Shown: positions 12,864 through 26,330 of the stretch, piece by piece
How the letters are laid out: each line of letters begins with the position of its first letter
Numbering within the stretch: position 1 is the stretch's first letter
Source of the DNA: Parus major
Taxonomy: Eukaryota > Chordata > Aves > Passeriformes > Paridae
Direction of reading: 5' to 3'
Assembly (NCBI RefSeq): GCF_001522545.3
Contig: NC_031769.1
Coordinates: 131,271,853 to 131,335,852, forward strand
DNA length: 64,000 bases
Notes under the pieces: generated by a model
The model's input: the letters and a program-made list of their open reading frames with translations, nothing else
Databases searched by the model: none
What the model was told of the DNA's origin: nothing
Position numbers and translations under genes: made by a program

Positions 12864-12889
12864 ACTAGATCAAGTTGCCTTGATCTAGT
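12864..12889. repeat. Perfect inverted repeat, 11-bp arms with 4-nt loop
   Basis: ACTAGATCAAG, loop TTGC, then CTTGATCTAGT. The arms pair without mismatch. There is no T-run or nearby gene end to suggest a processing signal. Confidence 0.9.
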
Positions 12890-13363
12890 CCTCATAAGGA
12901 ACCTTTAGAATGACAGCTGATCTCTGTTACAGGAGCTAACAAGGAATTAGCATTGACTGTTTCTTGATTTCTCCTCAGTGTAGAGAAGGAGTTTAATGGG
13001 ATGAGTTGCCAGCGACTGTCAACAGTATTAGCAGAGGGATGCTCTGGGTTGTGAGTTCTGTGTTTAGCTGAGTTGGGAGACAAGTGTAATGCATATTAGG
13101 ATGTATAGAGGATCATAATGCATCTCCTGTAAGATGCCTGAACCCAGCAAGGAACTCAGGAAAAAGTTTTTCTATTCTTATTTCAACTGTCTGGATCCAA
13201 ACCTGATATGACTCACAGAAGCTCAGACCTATCATTATAGATCTGATTGTGTTCAGCCCAGGTTGGAAGACTCTCCTTGCAGATGAAATGTCTGGAGGAT
13301 TTGGCTTCTAAAATACAAGAATTCTCTTTAGTATGTGTGATCTGAAGGTACTCTCACAGTAAC

Positions 13364-13378
13364 TTTTTTTTTTTTTTT
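13364..13378. repeat. T homopolymer, about 15 nt
   Basis: A simple T run in unique intronic sequence. Confidence 0.85.
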
Positions 13379-15753
13379 CTGATTTCTGTATGATGTCCAA
13401 TGGTACATTCTTTGTTAAATATTAAGGCTTTCCTAAAAACATCGTGGCTCAATATGATACCATCATTTTAATTTTTTTATTTTTTTTTAAATAAAGCAGT
13501 TTGTTCTCTTGCAGCTTTGTTTATGTAAATAGAGACCATTATAGAGGTATTTAAAGAAAGAGTGAATTAAAACCTGTGATGTAGAATGTCAGGCTGAATG
13601 ATTGAAAAGTGACAAAGTTTTATGCAATTGAAAACAGTATTTTATAACAAGAAGTGCATGATCATTCTTGTCTGTTAATAATGAAGAATATTTGTTAAGC
13701 TAAATCTACCTGAATTTGTAATGTGTATATACCTTTTTTTCCCCCTTTAAAATTATAATGTATTTATTTTGGTTTCTTACCATAGAAAAATAATTTAGAA
13801 GCAAGGGACAGATACTGCTAAAAAATAAAGTCTACGATCTAGTCTGAAAACATAGTAAGATTAATTTTACATCTGGTAGGATATAGGGGCTGATGTTCTC
13901 TGCATGAAATAGTTTGTCTTTTATACAGTGTATGAGAACAGGAGGGGCTAAAGGCACCTGATGATGTTGTTATGTTTGAAAAATGGCTAAATGAAAATGA
14001 CAGCGTGGAACTCTGCGTATATGTGGTTGAGGCTATCACCTTTCAGAAAGCAGAAAAGAGACAAAACAAGACCTCTGAAAATCTTAGTGCTTTATAGTTG
14101 CTAGACATTGAATCCTGGGAATTTTAAATTAAATTCGTGGCTTTTTTCACTTATGTTCTTTATCATAAGCAATTTCATATATCAGGAAAAGGAATATCAA
14201 TAAATAATTTTCCTAAAAATGAATAGAGTATAAAAGTAACATAAAATAAAGCACAGTGAAAAATTAGGCAGTAAATTGAAATAGAAATAATTTCATTGTC
14301 AGAACCATGCTAGATAAATTAGTGGAGGTGAAAAAATAATGAAAATGTACTTATTAATGTAGGAAAGTGACTTAAAAACACAGAGAGAACATACAAAGAC
14401 AGTAATTTTTACTTTAAAAAAATTTATACATTATTAACAAAAATTTGCCCTTTTGATGATCTCTGATGAAACTGGAAGAACTCTAGAACAACTCACAAGT
14501 GTAAAGGAACATTTTTTTTCTCACTGTAAATGTATTTGTGGGACCTTGTTGTCTGTAAATGTACACTTATACTACAAACATGGTATGCCTCACATATTAC
14601 AGAATTGAAATGTACATTTGTAAAAAGAGAATTGCAGTTTGCTTTCAAGTGTGCATTGAAGAAAACCTTTTACATCATGAAATTAGTTTCTATGGAGAAT
14701 AGGTAGGATAGTACACTTAAATGTCTGTATTATATACATTAATTCTTTATGTTTATATAAAATTTTCTTCTGCTTTATTAAGGAGAAAAAAGCAAGAAAG
14801 AGTGCCAGATTTTAAAAGAGTGCTAAGTGAGGCAGATGTAATCAGATTTGAAGTTAAAAAGCACCTAACTTGATTGGTGTAAACATGGATTAAAATATTT
14901 TACTTGCTGACTCTTATTTTTAGAGCACTTATCAGTGTCACACTCCACAGCAGCCTGTGCTTACAGAGGTTCTGTTTTACTCGGTGTGTGCTCACGTGCA
15001 TGAAGGAATGTGGACCAGGAGTGGTCATTTCCCGTGGGTGGCTCCTGGTTAGGGGACCAGTATCCCAGCTGTGATGCACACAGCCTGTTTAAAGCACAGA
15101 AAGAACCAGTCTATCCAGCTAAATGTATTTCTAGATTTTCTTTCCAAGATTCTAAATAATCCTGAAATTTTATTGAAAAGTTTTTGCAGTATATCAAGGT
15201 GCATTTTTTTTCTGAGATGTAAACTTTTGTTTAAAGGGCTTAGTCTTCTTAAGTATATGTAATATTTATGTAAAAATTAAATAATATTATGTATTTTGTA
15301 TTTACTTTGTCTTATATCAGTGTAAAAATAGATAATTTGAATACTTTGTTAACATTGTAGTTGTTGGCAAAATGGAAGCCTTTAATAGCTGTTGTTCATG
15401 GCCCTTCTGTCTTTGTGGAGAACAACTTCTGCATCACAATGTAATTGATATTTAGGAGGAATAAATTCAATTTCACTTCTTTGTTCATTAGATTTTGTTG
15501 ATTTTCTCAAACAGAATTATGAAACCAATCACTTTGCTGCTTGTTCTTCAGCTAGCAAGATGTGTTTCTGACCTGATGGTGGTCACCCACCCCGTCTGTA
15601 TGTGGTATTACTAAATTACTGAATATTGGATTACTTTCCCTTGTCCTTTTTTTTCCATTTAGTGGTTGAAAACTGTAATTTGGTGTAGGAGGGGTCATGC
15701 TGTCTTATACTTCATACAACATTTAACACTCAGGAGGCTGCCAGAGCTCAGTT

Positions 15754-15777
15754 TAATAATAGTAATAATAGTAATAG
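15754..15777. repeat. (TAA)n-like imperfect microsatellite
   Basis: Alternating TAA and TAG triplets (TTAATAATAGTAATAATAG...). Confidence 0.8.
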
Positions 15778-18018
15778 ACTAGCTGAGCTGCAATAGAGGA
15801 GTGATACTCAGTCAGTTTTGAGGGGATAAATGGGTTTAGAAAATAATTGAACAGAGGAGCAGAGCACAACTCTTGGCCAGGAGTATCTGGTACTCGCTGT
15901 TGTACACAGTGTTGGCTCATGGGGGTGCTCCAGCCATGAATCTGGGGCTCCTGACGAGGTTTCTGATCTGGTGCCAATGGGAGGTGAAATGAAAGAAGAA
16001 CTAAAAGGCAAAGAAGAGATAGACAGGTTATATGTTTTTCCTCAAAGTTTTTTCTGTGATTTTTGAGTAGCTATTTGAGATGCTTTTCATTAAAATTTTG
16101 GACTGACTGGGCTATTTCTTAGAATCAGTCCAGTGAATGCTTGTTACTGATGCTTCTGTTAGTAGGTTGCAAGAGATAAAAGGATGAAAATAGTCCTTCT
16201 GGCAAATGGTGACTAAAGATGTGATCCAACGTAGCCCATTCTTCAATTGGTATTTTCCCACCATTTAAGGCTAGTTTCTGATCTTCTGTTTAGTTTACCA
16301 TGCATCATTAACACATTGTCCTTTGGTGAAATAAGCGTATTTTGAAATAGAAGGTTTTTTCAGTTGCTAACTTGCTTTTTTGGCCTATTGTATATTTTCC
16401 TGTCAATATTAATTGTTCCAAGACAGTTGAAATTTTAAGAGTCATTATAGTAACTCAACATGCAAGACTCATAATTTCTTGCAAAAGTAGGATTCCTTCT
16501 TGTTCAGCATGTTCATGTCATGAGTTGATTAGGAATGAAGCACAGTGACAGAACAGCTGAGAGTTCAAGAAGTGCAATTCCAATGAAATAACTTAACTGG
16601 TTATTTTAAATTGAAATTTAAGTCTTCAGATCTTGTCTGATTCGTATGTGCACTACTCTTACACCTAGAATTTATTTTTTGTAAAAGCTTTTTTACTCTA
16701 CAGTTATCATTGTATCAGTTGTCACATTAGCATTCTACTCAAGACAGAGAAAACTACATGCTTGGAGTGGTGTAAGCAGACCTTTTTCGTCCTTTAGAAT
16801 TCCATTTTTTTATTTTTGTATCAGGTAATGTAAAAGAAGAACAAAAGAATATGCACATTAATTATATATAGTTTAATTATTACTTAATCAAGGTGGGGCT
16901 CAATTTTTTTGCCGATTTCCATTTTTTAAAATAAAAAGTACAAAGCAAAAATAAATACATTTTAGTGGAAATAAAAACATTTGATAGAAATAGGTTAATT
17001 TAACCAAAATTTAGAGGGAAATAATTGTAGTGATTTATTTATTTAGGATTACTTCTAAATATTCTGCTTATGAGTGTCAATATTTCAAAGTACACTTCTA
17101 TATTAAATTCATAATGAAAGATCAGTATCTTTGTATGTCATAACTAAATCATCAGGAAAATTAAGAATGGCTTGCTGTTGTAGGAGAGAATTGAGTTTTC
17201 TGTGCTTTATTTAAAAAAATAATCAGTATTGAAACAATAGTTATTGTTGGACATAGTTTAGATTTTTTATATGTGACATCTTAGGCTTCCTCTTCAGAAA
17301 GAAATACAAAATTACTGTCACTAGTCAGTTCTACTCAAAAAGCTTCAAGCCGTTGTAAACTTAATTCAGCATTCATCCTAACATTTTGTAGTTAAAACGT
17401 TCGGTCATCGATTTTACAGCTATGAGAAGCTCCTCCTAAAGAGGTGTCATTATGACCATATGGTCTAACTTCTGTATAACAGATTGTAGGATTTTTGTAG
17501 TAGTCTGTGATAAAAAACTTTGGCTATGAAAACTAGTTAAAAATATATAGCTAGTCTTCTATATCTTCACCTCATTTTTGGATACTCAACTTTGTGGTTT
17601 GAGTACTAGCAGAATTTGTGTCCTTGCATTGTAAAACTAAAAAGAAATACTGATAAAAGCCAGTACTCATGCTTTTATCAAGACACATCACAGGATCTCT
17701 TGTATTAGTGTAAGCCTGTATTTTAAACATCTTTGGTCAATTGGAAAAGTCATGAAACAGAATCTTTAAAAATGTATCCAGTTCTCCTGAGTATGTTTCA
17801 TTTGCCTGCTTATTTTAATCTTTAGGTTTGAGCAACTTTTCATAGTGGGATAACTGTTGGAACTCTCTTGTTTTCTATTAGAAAGGAAGATGTCTTTTAT
17901 ATACCAACTCATTGAAACACCTTAGGTAACTTGTGTGAACTGTGAACAAAGATGGAATGCCTATTTGATATCCATGATATCAAGATGGTGAATTGATCCC
18001 TTCTGTACAGTATGTTTT

Positions 18019-18151
18019 GAAAATAAAATAAAGTAAAATAAAAATAAAAGAATAATTACTTATTAAATAAATAATAAATAATAGAAATAAATTAATAAAA
18101 TAAATAAAAGTATAAAATATTAAAAATAATAAAGTTAAAATAATTAAAAAA
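18019..18151. repeat. A-rich low-complexity tract, AAAT/AAATA units
   Basis: About 130 bp made almost only of A and T, dominated by AATA, AAATA and AAAT units with rare G. It immediately precedes a CR1 tail at 18.2 kb. Confidence 0.9.
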
Positions 18152-18218
18152 TGGAAGTAGACACTGGTTGCCACTTATGGTGTATCCTTTGCAAAGCAAA
18201 TATTAGAAATGTCGTTTA

Positions 18219-18298
18219 GTGGTGGACTTGACAGTGTTAGGTTAATGGTTGTACTGGATGATCTTAAAGGTCTATTCCAATCTAAATGATTCTAGGAA
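18219..18298 (+). mobile_element. CR1 LINE terminal fragment (about 80 bp)
   Basis: The stretch reads GTGGACTTGACAGTGTTAGG, then TTAATGGTTGTACTGGATGATCTTAAAGGTCTATTCCAATCTAAATGATTCTAGG, which is the last part of a CR1 3' UTR in sense orientation. Nothing recognisable of the element remains upstream; the neighbouring bases to 18151 are an A/T-only tract. Confidence 0.8.
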
Positions 18299-19194
18299 TG
18301 TTATGCTCACTTTTTCACACTGTGATAACTTGCTCTGTATTAACAAAGAAGGATCGATGGCATCTGTTAGAACTCACCTGTGAAGTTTCTGGATATAGTT
18401 ATTTGTTAGATGTGTCTTGCTTTAGATAAGAACAATTACAAGAACTGTGTTTGCACATTTCAGTAGAAATATTCATTACCCTATTTATTTTTTTTACAGC
18501 TAGTACATTTTGTAATGAGTTCTAACAATCAAAAAAATGGACCATGCATAGATTTTGCTGTTTCAGCTTTTCAGATGACAAAACTAAGGTGATAATTCAA
18601 CTCTTTTTTTGGACAGTATGTACTTAAATGAAAAGCACAATTATTTTTTTTTTCACACTAGTACTTATCTATCATTTAGACAAATGTGAAATCTTATTTT
18701 TCTAGAAGCTTCTCTGAATCCTCTTTCAAATAGCATTTGAAAATATTTGCAATATTATAATCAATAATATTTGGAAATGGATAGGTAGTGTAATGAATGA
18801 TGACAGAATAAAATGTAATTTAAGAAGTGGAGCTGATACTTTTTTGTGGAATGAGACATTTCTGTTTGAAATAGAATGAAAGCAACACTGATAATATCAG
18901 TGAACAATGAATGTGCTACTTTGCCTTGAACAGCCATGCTTAACTTGAGAAAAGTGAATAATGTCCAGAATTGCTAAGGTTACTCACGGTTTTAGGAATA
19001 TATGCAAGATCGATCAGGATGTCTAAGAAATTCTTCTGACCTATGCCTACCTATCACCATGCAACTAGGTATTTGCTCTAGAGCTCCTTGCATGTCTAAG
19101 TTTGGGCCTTAGCACATGCACAGATGTGCCTAAACAGGAAGAACCAGGAGATTCAGCTTGTCATAATCAAAAAGCAGTCAGAAAAGTTTCTAAA

Positions 19195-19485
19195 CTCTGC
19201 CTAGGCATCATCAGACATAAAGCAGGCTCACCTTATGAAAACTTATGGCTTTGAGTCTGTCATAAAAGGTATTTTAATGGGAAATGAAAGAAGGTGACCA
19301 GAATACAAGCCCAGACAACAGAAGATCCTGGGGGAACATCACTCATTCTGGGCTGCAGGTTAGACTTCAGTGTCTGTGCACTGCACCCTGAGCCTGGCAG
19401 TCCAACAGTTTTTCATTTACTTGTCCAGCCCATGTGTCCCCAGTTTGCCTAGAAGGAGGCCATGGGAGACCAGGTGGCGAGGTTT
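19195..19485 (-). mobile_element. CR1 LINE relic, antisense, reverse-transcriptase region
   Basis: Read on the minus strand it shows a diverged version of the CR1 RT core: CCTCCTTCTAGGCAAACTGGGGACACATGGGCTGGACAAG (family sense: ILLGKLATHGLDK), the CAGGCTCAGGG(T) block and GAGTGATGTTCCCCCAGGATC (SGVPQG-type motif). Several stops and indels are present. The limits are approximate, especially toward 19195. Confidence 0.65.
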
Positions 19486-22191
19486 TACGTTCGCTTCACA
19501 TGGCCTGTCATTTCATCAGAGGTGGCAATTGGATAATTCAAAAATGTTTGCATTCTCCTGTGCTTGGAAATGGCATCCACTTGGATATGTCCCATAGCCT
19601 TCCATGAATGCCTGATAGGATGTTCATCCTCTCAGGTGTTATGTATTATGCAGAAAATGCAGAGGCTGACAGGAAAGAAAGCTCTGTAGCCCTAAAAGTA
19701 CAGACTTCATCCAAGAGTGCAAAACAATCTGGATTTCTATCCCATTACTTTTATTTCTGGCCAGACAAGCTATTAGCCAAAAGATCAATACCCTATTTAT
19801 AAAACAAATTAATATGTTCAGTTTAATATTGATTTCTACAAGAATATCTGTGAAAAGATAATCTGTGGTACTATTGCACATAATTTCAAATTTCATACAA
19901 GTAGAGAGGCTTCAGTCAGGTACCCAAATTCATGGAAAAGACTGAAATTCAGAAGAGTAGTGTCCTTATCTTTCTGTTGGCTAGATCTATAAAGCTTATT
20001 TGTCAGATTTTTGGGTGTCTGCATTATGTTTTGAGGATACTTAATTTCCTTAATTGTACTTAGTCCATAATTTAGTTTTCTTGGGTTACTTTTTAGGCCT
20101 CATAAAAGCACAGCACAGTAGTTGCTAAATCTCTCTATTAGTCCTTGTCTGTTCAGATAGTTGTGTGAAGTTAGGGATGTTCCTAAATATTTGTGGTCTT
20201 TTTTTGTATTTATGGACTTTAACAAAAAAGGTCAGGAAAGAAGTTGCCTGTGGCCTCCATGTTATATCATTATGCAGCAAAATAATATTTTTTGTTGTAA
20301 ATCCAACTCTGTTCCTTGAAGGTTGATTTAGGCTTGCCTTGTGTAAGACTTGTGTATTTGCTTGCCTGAGAAGCAAATACAAAAGTCTATTTTTTTTTTT
20401 CTGTATATTTGCTTGTCTATATTATGACCACAGCATATGAGTATGTCCCTGATGGAATAAAAAATATCAGATGTGTATAAAAGAATGCTGTTATTTTTAA
20501 ATGAGAAACCTGGATAGTCTAAGGCTCTTGCAATAAGATGTTTGTCTCTGAGTGTTGAAAAGCTCTAAGCTATCAATTGTATACGAGACTAGGAATCCTG
20601 GGATAGAATTCCTTCCAAGAATGATTACAGGCAATTTGCCCTTCTTTCCTGGGGAATGAATGATAATGAATTTGTGTTTTGTTTATTTTAGAAAGGACTT
20701 GCAGTATCTACAATTGATTTATATTTAAAGAGCTACATACATTTTAAGTAGTCATTGACATTCCAACCAGAATATATTTTTGTAGAGTTATCATGGAGGT
20801 GGCATTTTTAGATAAAATACATTAATTATAACAGCACAGATGTTACTGTTCTGCCCCATTTTATAGAAAATAGCTTACATTTCCTGTCTACTTGAAGTTT
20901 CATAACAGGAAAGACTACAGTGGCTATTCCACAGGTATATTTGACATAAATTTTTTTTTAATTGCTAGTTTACCACCTGCTTTAATAATTCTCTTAACTT
21001 CAACTAATATTTAGGAAAATGGCTAGCATTTAAAAATATTCTTAAAGATATATAAAAACATTTAAAATGTATGTACTCTATGTGTGTTCATGTTGAGTTC
21101 TGAGGTTTTTAAGTAGCTGCCAATAAATATAATTATTATGCAGTTTTTTTAAACATAGCTTTTAAGATTTTTTTTAATTACAGCTTTTTCAAAGGTACTG
21201 CTAGATACTACAGAACAAATTCCCTTTTTTTGACCTGCTGTAATAGTATCTGTAACTAATGATACAGAGATTATAGGAATTTTGACATTCACTTGTGGTT
21301 TCAGTAACTAATTTAGATAATGTTTATGATGCAGTGTACTCATTTACATCCTGAAACCATACACAGGAACAACAAGAGATATCACAAAGGGTATTATTAG
21401 TGTCAGTAAGTTTGACCACAGTATTGTGGTGTGGTCATCTGTGTCTGATTTAATGTTCATTCTGAATTATAGGCTTCTGGGGTTTTGAAAGGATTTATAG
21501 CAAATTAGAAGTTCTGACCTGCCTTTGTTGGTCATTCTGTAATTTTCAGTTTAATTAAATGTGAAAAAGAGATTTGGCTTTGTTTTTATTTTACACTGTT
21601 CCCTCATTTTAATGATAGATACTGAAGTGCTAATCCCATTCTATTCTGCACAGGTTCTTATGTTGTCCTCATCATCATATATCTTTAGTTTTTCAGTCAT
21701 GCATTAAATGATATGACTAACATCTGTTACATTTGGTTTGTTCTCTCACATTCTCTCCCTGGGGGAGGAATTTCATGTGCAGTTAGTGGGGTTTGTTATA
21801 ACACGGAGGGTTTTTTTAATGTGTTTATTTCTTTGTAATCATATTACAAGAGGTGAGATCGGTCCACTTTTTACCTACAACAGACAGGATGGTTTAGGAG
21901 TGGATGATTGTTGTAGGAAAGTTCTATCTCCATTCATGTAGACTAAAACTATTATTATAACTCAGGAGGGAAATTGCTGACCGTGATGTTGGACACAAGA
22001 TGCTGAGCATTTTGAACACAAGAATTGAAATGTTCCACTTGATGCTCTCTTCTGTTAAAATCAGTGCAGAGAGTAGAAAAGTAGGCTACAGTACTTATGG
22101 TGGAAAAATGTTAATGGGAATATGGTAATGGCTTCTTGCTGATGAGTTTTGGATTACTGTGGTGAAGTAGGTAATGATAATGGCAGCTGAT

Positions 22192-22290
22192 AATATATAA
22201 ATATATAAAATATATGTATTATATTTATATAATATATAATATAGTATATTTATATATTTATATATAATTATATAAAAATATATAAAAATG
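22192..22290. repeat. AT-only low-complexity tract with self-complementarity
   Basis: About 100 bp of ATATAAATATATAAAATATAT-type sequence, nearly free of G and C. It can fold on itself in many registers. Confidence 0.9.
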
Positions 22291-24772
22291 ATAGTGGCAC
22301 CCTTAAAGATGAAATTGAATCTCCTAGCAAACTAGGAAAGGAGAAAACTGCTGTAGGCGCTGTATGGTATGTCATTGTCAGGAGGAATTCCAAGAGAATT
22401 CTGAAATATTTGACTGATTTAACAGTTTGAGGGTATATATGTCCAACAAAATAGAGATACAGAAAGTGGTCTTGTTCGTCCATTCACTTTTTGTTCAGCT
22501 TGCACCAGATGTTCTTCATTCCTGAGGAGAGCTTGTTTAAGTAGTGAAACACTGTTATCTCTATGAAAGTGATAAAAATCAGCACATCCAGATGCTAAGC
22601 TGGGCTTTGAAGCATCTTAGAAAAATTAGGCAAGATTTCTAAAGCCATGATCAGTGCAACTCTTCTGCTTATTTGCAAAGATATAAATATATTTTATTTA
22701 TAGAATGTCTTTTTATTGAAATCAAAAGAGCTTGCTATTTCCTTCTGAGAACTGTGAAAGATAGCATAATACTTCAAGCACTGCCTTCTGTTCTAAGAAC
22801 ATTTTGCAAATCAGTGTTATTCTGCAGTGTTATTGTATTAGCAGTGAGAAACATTATGTGTAATTAATTAGGTAGTAATTTTATGTGCTTTTTATAGGTC
22901 AGTTTAGGGTGCTTATATTCTTTGCAGAAATCAGGTTACTTCCATACTTCCATTATCTAAATAATATGCTAACCTGGTATGGTTTCTTCTTTAAGCTATA
23001 ATAAACTGCAAGTTCTCCAGAAAGTAAAGAGGTCCCTTTTCTTATAAGTTGGAAGAATTTGCTAATTTCTCCTTCTGAAGTTCAGAAATTTTGTATTTTT
23101 ATAGTGTTAGTAAATGTAGTTCTTTCTTTTGTGCAGTGCTACTATTTTTTATCAATGCAGTGAGTGTGACAATATTGCATTTATTTGGGAAGGGCATTGT
23201 TTGTATTACAGCTATTATCAGCTATTATATGGAGTCTATAGTTTTAGCTATGCAAACTACAGGGATTTGTTTGATAGTTCATGAGCAAAATGGACACATA
23301 AACCCCCATATAATTTTACATAATGTTATTAATTGTAGTTTAAAAATATCTATATAGTATACATTTGAAATAGATTTAAATTTTGTGGTAATGGTACTGT
23401 ATTAACATAAAATATGCCCCATGCTTAGAATGCAACCTTTATTTTCAATGCATGTTTTTTATCTTCAAAATGTTAATTTAAAAATATATTTCAATTTACT
23501 TATATTTCAATATATTTCACTTTTAAGTTAGATGGCTGTTAATTTAACATTAGGACATAGATGGTGACATATATGACTTATATGAGAGGCTGTATATTTG
23601 AAATCACATAGAGAAAATTTTCTGAATTCATAGTAAGAGAAGGGAAGATTTAAGTCAGATGAGGGACCATTAAGATCTGGTTGCATCACATATATGATCA
23701 ATCTCTTTGAGCAATTGCATCAAGCTCAAGAATGTGAGACTGAAATAGAACATATTTTGAAATACAACAAATATTGACTTAAATTTCACTACTGTTATGA
23801 ATAAAATGTTTCAATATTTACAAAAATTAAACTTTTAAATCTTGCATTTTTGTTCTAATCTCTTCCCTCTTTCTTCCAAATGTCTCTTCCTCAAGAACAG
23901 ATATTTCAGTTTATACCAATCCTGTTCTGCTCTATAAATTAGGATACAAGGCCAAGTTTCCAAGACAGTTGGTGCTTGTATTCACCATGCAGACCAACCT
24001 GCATTATCTTCTCATCCACAGCTGCTTGTTCTGACTCAAGATGATAGCTTGGTTAACTCACAATGGGCCTGGCTACAAACTATGTGCACACTTTGAACCA
24101 TCAAGGGGCTACAGTGCCAAAGAGAAAATGAACCAATTTCACAATCAAAATGCCTGTTAAAGTGCCTGTGTCTCCTGTGAACATAAAAATTGCTAAGATT
24201 GAAATCAAAACAATGCTTTTATCGCTTTTCCAATAAGGTTAAAAAGTCCTGAACTCAGGTCTCACATTTTCCCAATTCTCATGTCACCCTTGCTCATCTG
24301 TTCTGAGCTCTTTAACGTTACTTGTCACTTTTTACCTGTTTTGCTGTATATGGTCTGGAAAGAAAGGTTTAACTAAATTTTTTAATTGGGTTCATTGTTA
24401 ATGAATTTTGGGATTCAGCTTAGATACCTTTGTCTTTCTTAGACTTGATGTCTCTTTTAAAGGGTAAAAGAAGCGTATTATTAACTGTATGAAAAAATTG
24501 AGACTATCAGTTTCAAAATGTGCTGTTTCTGCACCTGTGACAAGCACATCTGTATCTCTACATTTTCTATACTCCATCAGGGCTGTTTTTTCAACTGAGA
24601 GTTCAACTGTGACTAAGAATACTGGGGTCTTGAGGGAATACACCAGATAAGTTAAAGAAAACCTGGAATGTTTGATACAGGCAAGCAGTGCCACAGACAG
24701 GCCTCACAGGGTTATGATACATGTGTCTGCTCTGTCTTCAGTGAGTAGGGATCATACATAATACTGTGCTTT

Positions 24773-24800
24773 TCAAGCATGTGCATTGTGCTTTTCAAGG
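24773..24800. repeat. Short tandem direct repeat of GTGCTTTTCAAG
   Basis: The 12-mer TGTGCTTTTCAA occurs twice within about 30 bp (near 24763 and 24787). This is a small local duplication with no recognised function. Confidence 0.6.
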
Positions 24801-25269
24801 CAGTGTTGCCCAAAAGTATTAATCAGTTGTCAATTTTGTTCATTGGTTAATATGATTGTTTTCAGAGAGAGCATTTAGTACCTACACAAGACTATTGCCT
24901 TTTTTTTCAGGACTAGGAATGAGAAAAATTTCAGAAGTGGTTGCAGATATTGTATACCTAGAAGGTCAAGATCATGCTTCCTATTAATGTTTTTTTTTCA
25001 GATCAAGGGATCTGAATAGACAGGGCATTAGAAAGTAGTTATCTATTGGCTGAAGTGGTATTTTAATTGAGATGCTAAGACTGTCTCTAAACTTGTGACT
25101 CTAAATTTATTTGTACGTCACAAAGAAATAATAAAATTATTGAGTATTGTGGCCTTATGGGTTTTATTGTAAGCTATTTTAAGAGTTCAGAAAATCTGAT
25201 GGAATCTCTTTTCTGAATATGCTCTTATATAAGACTAGAAAGCATCAAGAACAGAACCCCCTTTTAGAA

Positions 25270-26330
25270 AATTGGGGTGGTGTCAGTGGAAGAAGAGCCA
25301 GAGGATTAGCAGTGGATCAGCCTATTGAAATTCAAAGAAAACCAGGGGAAGAAATAAGCAAAATTTTTGTAAGTATCTAGAAGATAAAAAAATACATGAA
25401 TAGTACTCAATGTGGATTCATCAAGAACAAATCATGCCGGAGACATCTAGTTCAATTCTGCAACAGGTATCAGCTTCTGTAGATAGAGAAGTGGTAATAG
25501 ATAACATATCTTGAGAAAAGCTTTAATATCTTCTTGGAAAACATATTCCTAAGTAATCCAGGGCAGGTGATACAGAGAAAACTACTGTAGAATAGTAATA
25601 TTTACCCATGAGGAATGGGTATATATCCATATATTCCTATATATGGATGGTTTTCTGTCTAAACAAAGATTTACCAAATGAAACTTTGCTGAGGTTGTCA
25701 AGCATATCCATTAATGTTCAGAATGGTAGAATAGAGTAGACTTACAAGCATGTTAGAAACGTTATGAATTATTATGAGAAAATAGAGTTATGGTCTAAAA
25801 TTATTGAATGATGTTCAACAAGGACATTATTCAGTAAGTACTATGCTTACATGTAATCATACATTGAAACTGAAATTAGGTACTGACTATGTAGCTGTCT
25901 ATAAACATGTACATATATACTATCTAGTCTGTAGACTATAAACTATTTCTTATGCTGAAAATGAACTTTAATTGCACATATGGTTATGGGAAGGATACTT
26001 GCCATCATAGGTTGCATAAATATTACAACATCCTACAAAACTATCAGGCAATATTGAGCACCACTCAATGCCCAGCTAGAATGAATCTAGTTTTCAAAAT
26101 TGCAGCTCAAAATAGCAGAGTTGACAGTAGTCCAGGTGAGATCTCTAGAAAACATGCCATGAGAAGAGGCTTAACACTTCAGATAAGCTTAGGGCAGAAG
26201 ACTTAAGGGAACTTCAAAATTTTCAAGGAAATGAAAAGCTGCTGTTTTTCATGCCCCAAGTAGATGATGGGACAAGAAGTATTGAGCTTAACTTGCAGTT
26301 TGGGAGATTGAGATAAGATAGAAAACAAAA
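25270..26330 (+). mobile_element. Old, heavily mutated CR1 LINE, sense
   Basis: It has scattered but ordered CR1 landmarks: GTGGATTCATCAAGAACAAATCATGCC near 25420 (sense of GFVKNKSC), a mutated ATATCTTGAGAAAAGCTTTAATA (LDFSKAFD region) near 25507, TGATGTTCAACAAGGACA (SGVPQG region) near 25810, and then a C-terminal/3' block with ATCTCTAGAAAACATGCCATGAGAAGAGGCTTAACA, GATGGGACAAGAAGTATTGAGCTTAACTTGCAG and GGGAGATTGAGATAAGATAG up to about 26320. The order matches a CR1 of an ancient subfamily. Stretches between landmarks are not recognisable, so the copy is old and partly deleted or overwritten. Confidence 0.65.
25625..25648. repeat. Perfect inverted repeat, 10-bp arms with 4-nt loop
   Basis: ATCCATATAT, TCCT, ATATATGGAT. 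It lies inside the old CR1 remnant and probably arose locally. Confidence 0.85.

Larger units (their letters stand above)
12067..18018. other. Unique intronic sequence without recognised genes
   Basis: Holds one perfect hairpin (12.86 kb) and minor simple repeats. No exon or transposon was recognised. Confidence 0.6.
19486..25269. other. Unique AT-rich intronic sequence without recognised genes
   Basis: Contains the AT-only tract at 22.2 kb and a small direct repeat at 24.8 kb. I see nothing else I can name. Confidence 0.6.
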
